Assembly (NCBI GenBank): GCA_016926135.1
Contig: JAFGPH010000532.1
Coordinates: 1 to 9,936, forward strand
Source: Deltaproteobacteria bacterium
GTDB taxonomy: Bacteria; Desulfobacterota; DSM-4660; Desulfatiglandales; HGW-15
DNA length: 9,936 bases
Direction of reading: 5' to 3'
Shown in pieces: positions 6,597-9,936 of the stretch; positions within the stretch are counted from its first letter, which is position 1, and each line of letters opens with the position of its first letter. Both the position numbers and the translations under genes were made by a program. The notes under the pieces are model-generated. The model searched no databases and was not told the DNA's origin. It saw nothing but the letters and a program-made list of their open reading frames with translations.

Positions 6597-6610
6597 AAAT
6601 GTATACATTT
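6597..6610. promoter_or_regulatory. Perfect palindrome AAATGTATACATTT, candidate operator for catalase control
   Basis: All 14 bases are self-complementary. Its centre is about 20 bp upstream of the -35 hexamer, near -55 relative to the predicted start, a typical activator position. It does not match the classic PerR box closely, so the regulator is not named. Confidence 0.4.
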
Positions 6611-6777
6611 AGACTCAAGAATGAGGTTTGAAATAGCTTTTATCTTTTAATTTCAATAAATTGATATAATTGTATAGTATTGGACGTATTTGTATTGTTT
6701 TTGACGCCTGTCCCTGCTTTCTGGAAACCCTTTAGATGCCCCTCTGCTGCAGGTGCTGTCCGCCATACACCGCTGCC

Positions 6778-7686
6778 TCAACCACGAGCCCTCAAAACCT
6801 CGTGAAGCGCTCCCGTGATCTCCGGATACCTGAACACAAAATCATGTGTGAGCAACTTTTTCGGAACAACCCTCTGACCTTCGAGAAGCACGGATCCAAA
6901 CTCTCCGAGGACAACACGCAGGACAAATGCAGGCGTTTTCAAGAACGAGGGCCGGGACAGCACCGTTCCCAGGGCCTTGGCCAACTCGGCGTTGCGGACA
7001 GGATTCGGCGAACAAAAGTTTACCGGACCATGGATGTCCTGAGTGTCGAAAACGAATAGGAATGCTCTCAAAAGGTCTTCCATGTGAATCCAGGAAAACC
7101 ACTGTCGACCGCTTCCCAGCGGTCCCCCTACAAAGCTCTTGAAAGCAGGAATTAGTTGTCCCAGTGCACCCCCTGTGCTTCCCAGGACGATCCCGAACCG
7201 GGTCAGAACCACCCTGGCTCCTTTATCTTCAGCTTTCCGGGCCTCCTTCTCCCAATCGACGCACACCTGAGCCAGGAAATCGCTGCCGGGGCTCTCATCC
7301 TCGGTTATTTCCTCGTCGTCCCTGAAACCGTAATACCCCACAGCCGAGGTGCTGCAAAGCAGGGAGTCTTTGCCGCCCGACATGGCCTCCACGACGTTCC
7401 GCGTGGTGAGGATTCTGCTATTGTAGATAGACGGCTTGGTCTTCTCACTCCACCGTTGGAAGATCGATGTCCCGGCCAGATTGATGACCGCGTCTTGTAT
7501 CCGGACCTCGTCTTGCCAGGCTCCGGGTACCGTGGTATCAGCAGACACATATCTCGCCTCTTTGGGGGTGGAGGGTTTCGGCATGGGGGAGTAGTCTATG
7601 ACTGTGACCTGGTGCCCCCTCTCAAGAAGCCGCGCTGAAAGCTGCGTGCCGACAAACCCTAAGCCTCCTGTAACAGCTACCTTCAT
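6778..7686 (-). CDS. TIGR01777-family NAD(P)-binding epimerase/reductase (YfcH/SulA-like)
   Basis: A 302-residue extended short-chain dehydrogenase with all the family hallmarks: the Rossmann loop TGGLGFVG (residues 6-13), NLAG (69-72), CSTSAVGYYG (111-120), VCVDWEKEA near 141-149, RFGIVLG (163-169), FSWIHMEDL near 197-205, and the C-terminal LLEGQRVVPKKLL followed by FRYPEI. Members occur widely in bacteria and plants (GC1-like), but their substrate is not established. A nucleotide sugar or other small carbonyl compound is only a guess. The start at 7686 has GGAGG 4 nt upstream; a 34-codon longer frame begins in noncoding sequence. It stands alone, with long gaps on both sides. Confidence 0.92.
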   Translation of the reverse strand: MKVAVTGGLGFVGTQLSARLLERGHQVTVIDYSPMPKPSTPKEARYVSADTTVPGAWQDEVRIQDAVINLAGTSIFQRWSEKTKPSIYNSRILTTRNVVEAMSGGKDSLLCSTSAVGYYGFRDDEEITEDESPGSDFLAQVCVDWEKEARKAEDKGARVVLTRFGIVLGSTGGALGQLIPAFKSFVGGPLGSGRQWFSWIHMEDLLRAFLFVFDTQDIHGPVNFCSPNPVRNAELAKALGTVLSRPSFLKTPAFVLRVVLGEFGSVLLEGQRVVPKKLLTHDFVFRYPEITGALHEVLRARG

Positions 7687-7690
7687 AATG

Positions 7691-7695
7691 CCTCC
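7691..7695 (-). promoter_or_regulatory. Ribosome binding site of the TIGR01777 gene
   Basis: GGAGG on the minus strand, 4 nt before ATG (7686-7684). It selects this start, which also opens directly into the Rossmann strand MKVAVTGG. Confidence 0.7.
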
Positions 7696-7809
7696 AGACA
7701 GATCTTTGGTTGTATACCGGCAACCTCTATGAAGTTTCCATGGATTGCCGCCGTCCCCGATGAACGGCAATGTCTTGTAGGGCTTCAAGAATACCAGGAA
7801 TCAATATAT

Positions 7810-7838
7810 CTTTTATGCAGCCCGGGGCACGTCTTCAA
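7810..7838 (-). promoter_or_regulatory. Weak candidate promoter for the TIGR01777 gene
   Basis: On the minus strand TTGAAG (7838-7833) and TAAAAG (7815-7810) are 17 nt apart, each matching four of six consensus bases. It would give a leader of about 115 nt. Confidence 0.22.
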
Positions 7839-8009
7839 TCACTTTGTGCTGCTCTTCCCCGACTAAGCCCTGTTGCCGATCAGGTTCCGCCATCCACAGG
7901 GATTTATGGGATAATCCTGATTCAGGGAACGAGGACTCGTTGGAGCAGCAGAGGGATCTGGGGAATAAAGGTCCTCTGACGGCATTCGCGCATCGCCCAT
8001 AGAGGCTTC

Positions 8010-8960
8010 TTACACATGGTTTCTAAGTTTAAGCTCTACAGGATGAGGGTGTAGGTATATTTGCCCGCTCAGATAGGGCTGGTTGTACTTTCGCACATAG
8101 TGGTTGACGAGGGTAATCGGCACGATAAGGGGGATATAGCCGTCCCGGTACCGGCGCATGATTTCGAGAAGTTCCTGCTTTTCGGCTGGGGTTAGCTGTT
8201 TCTTGAAATACCCCATCATGTGCATGAGGACATTGCTGTTCTTTTTAGGGGTGGTTTTCAGCCGCAATGCCTCCATCAGGAGGGCCTCGTACCGTGCATA
8301 CAGCTCTTTGAGGGGCATCTGCCTGCCTGCTGCCGCCAGCTTTCCCATAGCTCTGTGGTGCGGCTCGCTGTGGGAGAAAATGAGAAGCTTATGGCAGGTG
8401 TGAAACTCCACCAGATCTGCCATTGTACGGCCTTTTGAGAGGACCTCGCGCCAGCGCCTTAAGGCAAAGATCCGCTCGATAAAGTTCTCGCGTAATCCGG
8501 GATCATGGAGGCGGCCTTCTTCTTCGACAGGAAGAAGCGGAAAGTGTTCCATAAAGAGACGAGCAAAGATTCCCCGCCCTCTCTTCACGGGTATTCCCTT
8601 CTCGCTGTAGACCTTGACCCGTTCCATGCCGCTGCTGGGGGAATCGCTCTTGAAAACAAAGCCGCAGAGCCCCTCTGCTTCGAGTTCAATTACTCGCTTC
8701 ATGCCCCACTGCGTCATCCTCTCCGTGTAGTCCTGGCGGGTACGGGAGGTGACAAGACGCGGCGATTCCGGATCACCCACGAGTCGGAAGGCCTCACGGG
8801 GGATGCCGAACCCGCATTCAACCTCAGGACAAACAGGGACATAGTGCACGTACTGGCCGAGGGTATCGGTCAGAAACCGATCCAGCTTGTGCCCGCCGTC
8901 ATATCGAACCTTCTGACCCAGCAGGCAGGTGCTGATTCCTAGTGTGATATGCTCCTCCAT
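8010..8960 (-). CDS. TudS (DUF523) - DUF1722 fusion protein, putative thiouracil-desulfurase-like
   Basis: A 316-residue two-domain protein. Residues 1-150 are DUF523, with STCLLGQKVRYDGGHK (Cys12), VCPEVECGFGIPREAF (Cys44 and Cys49) and a KSDSPSSGMERVKVY stretch. DUF523 proteins of the TudS type carry a [4Fe-4S] cluster on three cysteines and remove sulfur from 2-thiouracil. The third ligand normally lies in SPSCG, but here that position is Ser110. Cys99 lies close by and might substitute. Residues from about 165 to the end are DUF1722 (YbgA-like), with FHTCHKLLIFSHSEPHHR and the HPHP-VELKLRNHV tail. The start at 8960 is chosen because an AAGGA lies 3 nt upstream, a good promoter sits just before it, and the DUF523 motif begins at once; 70 codons upstream in frame look noncoding. 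Enzymatic activity is inferred. Confidence 0.88.
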   Translation of the reverse strand: MEEHITLGISTCLLGQKVRYDGGHKLDRFLTDTLGQYVHYVPVCPEVECGFGIPREAFRLVGDPESPRLVTSRTRQDYTERMTQWGMKRVIELEAEGLCGFVFKSDSPSSGMERVKVYSEKGIPVKRGRGIFARLFMEHFPLLPVEEEGRLHDPGLRENFIERIFALRRWREVLSKGRTMADLVEFHTCHKLLIFSHSEPHHRAMGKLAAAGRQMPLKELYARYEALLMEALRLKTTPKKNSNVLMHMMGYFKKQLTPAEKQELLEIMRRYRDGYIPLIVPITLVNHYVRKYNQPYLSGQIYLHPHPVELKLRNHV

Positions 8961-8963
8961 CGA

Positions 8964-8968
8964 TCCTT
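8964..8968 (-). promoter_or_regulatory. Short-spaced ribosome binding site of the TudS-DUF1722 gene
   Basis: AAGGA on the minus strand with only 3 nt to ATG (8960-8958). This is closer than usual, so initiation may be modest. Confidence 0.5.
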
Positions 8969-8990
8969 GCTTCTCGTAGAACATTCGGGG

Positions 8991-9019
8991 AATATAGCAA
9001 GTGCAGAGAGCCTCGGCAA
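8991..9019 (-). promoter_or_regulatory. Candidate sigma70-type promoter of the TudS-DUF1722 gene
   Basis: On the minus strand TTGCCG (9019-9014) and TATATT (8996-8991) are exactly 17 nt apart. Transcription would begin near 8984, about 24 nt before the ATG. This separates the gene from the methyltransferase upstream and supports the short start. Confidence 0.45.
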
Positions 9020-9186
9020 TGAAAAAGGCTGCTCCATGTAAATCCCTGTTCCTGCGGACACAGCCGGAGCCATTGGAGGGCTCCGCATTATTTCCCAAGC
9101 CGGCCCGTCCCAAGAGATCAATGACGATGGCAAGGAGAGATTTGCGGCAGTAAGACTTTTGGAGCTGCATTCCCTCTTAACTGGGT

Positions 9187-9936
9187 TTATAGCTGATTCA
9201 GCTGATCTGCCGGTTCAGCGGTCTTGCGTGCCACGATCATGATCTCAATCTCGTCCAGATCAAGAGTCCTTCTCTCCCAGTTCCCTGCAGTTCCGCCCCA
9301 CATGTTCAGAACAGACAAGCCGGCGAGGCGGAAAAGGAGCATGAGTTCCGTGGGCACGAAACCCCGCTCTCGAACCGCAATAGGAGGAAGCCCCTCTTGC
9401 GGCGGGTGTTCTGACGACTCAACTATCGTAAGAGGATCGAAGCTCCCCTCAGCAACGTCTTTATTGGTGTACCTGCGAAACATGGCCGCTGCATTAAGCA
9501 CGGTGAACACAGCCTTGGCCTGCGGCTTCAGGCTTCGGGAGATGTTGCACAGGATGGAGAGCGGCTGTTCAATCGGATCATCTATCTGGCCGAGAAGGCC
9601 GAAGGCTCCCTCGCACAGGCAAACCGCACCATCGAACTTCCCTGGGAAAGAGAAACGGGTGGCATCAGAGTGAATCCAGTCTACGTTCACACCGGCTGCC
9701 TTGGCTGCATCTGCGGCCCTGGCAAGCATCTCTGAAGACAGATCCAAACCCGTGACCGCATAGCCCCGCTTCGCCAACTCAATGGAGTGGCGCCCTGTCC
9801 CGCAACCGACATCAAGAATCGAGCTTCCCGGTGGGAGCGACAGCTCCTCGATGAGGAAATCCACCTCAAGGATCGTGTTTTTCGTGAATACGTTCTCCTC
9901 GTAGATCGGTGCATGGGCATCAAAGAATGTCTCCCA
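9187..9936 (-). CDS. Class I SAM-dependent methyltransferase, 5' end outside the window
   Basis: The frame is open from the right edge (9936) to the TAA at 9189-9187, giving 249 visible residues. The first visible residues, WETFFDAHAPIYEEN, run in frame into the GTG at 9864. They match the usual N-terminus of these methyltransferases, so the gene starts at or just beyond the edge rather than at that GTG. Motif I is ILDVGCGTGRH at visible residues 40-50, followed by VTGLDLSSEML (end of strand 2, with the acidic residue for the SAM ribose), a motif-II-like FDGAVCLCEGAFGLL, and LKPQAKAVFTVLN. The fold and SAM use are clear, but the methyl acceptor cannot be deduced. The next gene begins after a 226-bp gap containing its own promoter, so they are probably separate units. 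Confidence 0.9.
   Translation of the reverse strand, partial: WETFFDAHAPIYEENVFTKNTILEVDFLIEELSLPPGSSILDVGCGTGRHSIELAKRGYAVTGLDLSSEMLARAADAAKAAGVNVDWIHSDATRFSFPGKFDGAVCLCEGAFGLLGQIDDPIEQPLSILCNISRSLKPQAKAVFTVLNAAAMFRRYTNKDVAEGSFDPLTIVESSEHPPQEGLPPIAVRERGFVPTELMLLFRLAGLSVLNMWGGTAGNWERRTLDLDEIEIMIVARKTAEPADQLNQL

Larger units (their letters stand above)
6316..6777. other. 462-bp intergenic region: catalase leader and regulatory sites, no gene supported
   Basis: It contains the catalase promoter, two palindromes and a small stem-loop (listed separately), and an AT-rich patch at about 6620-6700 with a 7-bp inverted repeat TTGAAAT/ATTTCAA (6628-6634 and 6650-6656). A 66-codon open frame on the minus strand (6608-6408) has no recognisable homology or ribosome site. 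The part nearest 6777 is the 3' flank of the epimerase gene; no T-tailed terminator was found there. Confidence 0.5.
7687..8009. other. 323-bp intergenic region, no gene supported
   Basis: It holds the leader of the epimerase gene and the 3' flank of the TudS-DUF1722 gene. Near 7975-8005 an imperfect hairpin is possible (CCTCT/AGAGG and GGC/GCC around an 11-nt loop), followed on the minus strand by CCTTTATT, at best a weak terminator. Neither strand has an open frame that resembles a protein. Confidence 0.4.

Noticed and set aside
6408..6608. A 66-codon minus-strand frame upstream of catalase
   Set aside because: No ribosome site or recognisable family, and it overlaps the predicted catalase promoter and stem-loop; more likely leader sequence.
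6706..6717. GCCTGTCCCTGC motif, reminiscent of repeats linked to REP-associated transposases
   Set aside because: Only one copy in the window and no transposase or hairpin partner; too short to call.
8961..9170. A 70-codon N-terminal extension of the TudS-DUF1722 protein
   Set aside because: It lies upstream of the DUF523 motif start and includes a good promoter; the ATG at 8960 has its own ribosome site.
1..9936. tRNA, rRNA, CRISPR arrays, insertion sequences and prophage genes
   Set aside because: None of the expected conserved elements, repeated spacers, transposase motifs or terminal inverted repeats were seen on either strand.

Overview
The window looks like chromosomal DNA of an anaerobic or microaerotolerant bacterium, most likely a Desulfobacterota ('deltaproteobacterial') relative. 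That placement is an inference from gene content: an unassigned ThDP enzyme of a type I associate with such genomes, a CstB-type persulfide dioxygenase with split YeeE/YedE transporters, a TIGR01777 epimerase, a DUF523-DUF1722 protein, and a decayed flavodiiron (FprA-type) gene. Base composition is moderately G+C-rich, with one AT-rich patch near 6600-6700. No rRNA, tRNA, CRISPR array, integrase or transposase was found.

Layout. Positions 1-1464 (+) hold the C-terminal six-sevenths or so of a ThDP-dependent acetolactate-synthase-like enzyme. Everything after it is on the minus strand. The convergent gap contains the last ~32 codons of a lost addiction-module antitoxin (1572-1670). Then comes a sulfur operon, read from right to left: an MBL/rhodanese persulfide dioxygenase (4293-2872), followed by two YeeE/YedE half-transporters (2771-2250 and 2233-1676). 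Its upstream region (4294-4519) carries a 72-bp near-palindrome. Next is the C-terminal stub of a flavodiiron protein (4846-4520), lying 17 bp beyond the stop of a complete clade-3 heme catalase (6315-4864). The catalase has a long leader with a good sigma70-type promoter and a perfect 14-bp palindrome. Further right are a TIGR01777 NAD(P)-binding epimerase (7686-6778), a TudS (DUF523)-DUF1722 protein with its own promoter (8960-8010), and the 5'-truncated gene of a class I SAM methyltransferase (9936-9187).

How the parts fit. The sulfur operon would oxidise low-molecular-weight persulfides with O2 to sulfite/thiosulfate and move a small sulfur species through the YeeE pair. This is the same logic as the cst operon of Staphylococcus and the bigR operon of Xylella, but no regulator, SQR or TauE is present here. 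The catalase adds peroxide defence and seems to have arrived from elsewhere, since its third-position G/C use looks stronger than that of its neighbours. It sits where the N-terminal two-thirds or more of an oxygen-reducing flavodiiron gene should be, so one O2-defence gene appears to have replaced another.

Most genes here are ordinary. The points of interest are the catalase/flavodiiron junction, the antitoxin fossil, the palindromic element before the sulfur operon, and two residue-level oddities in the ThDP and TudS proteins.
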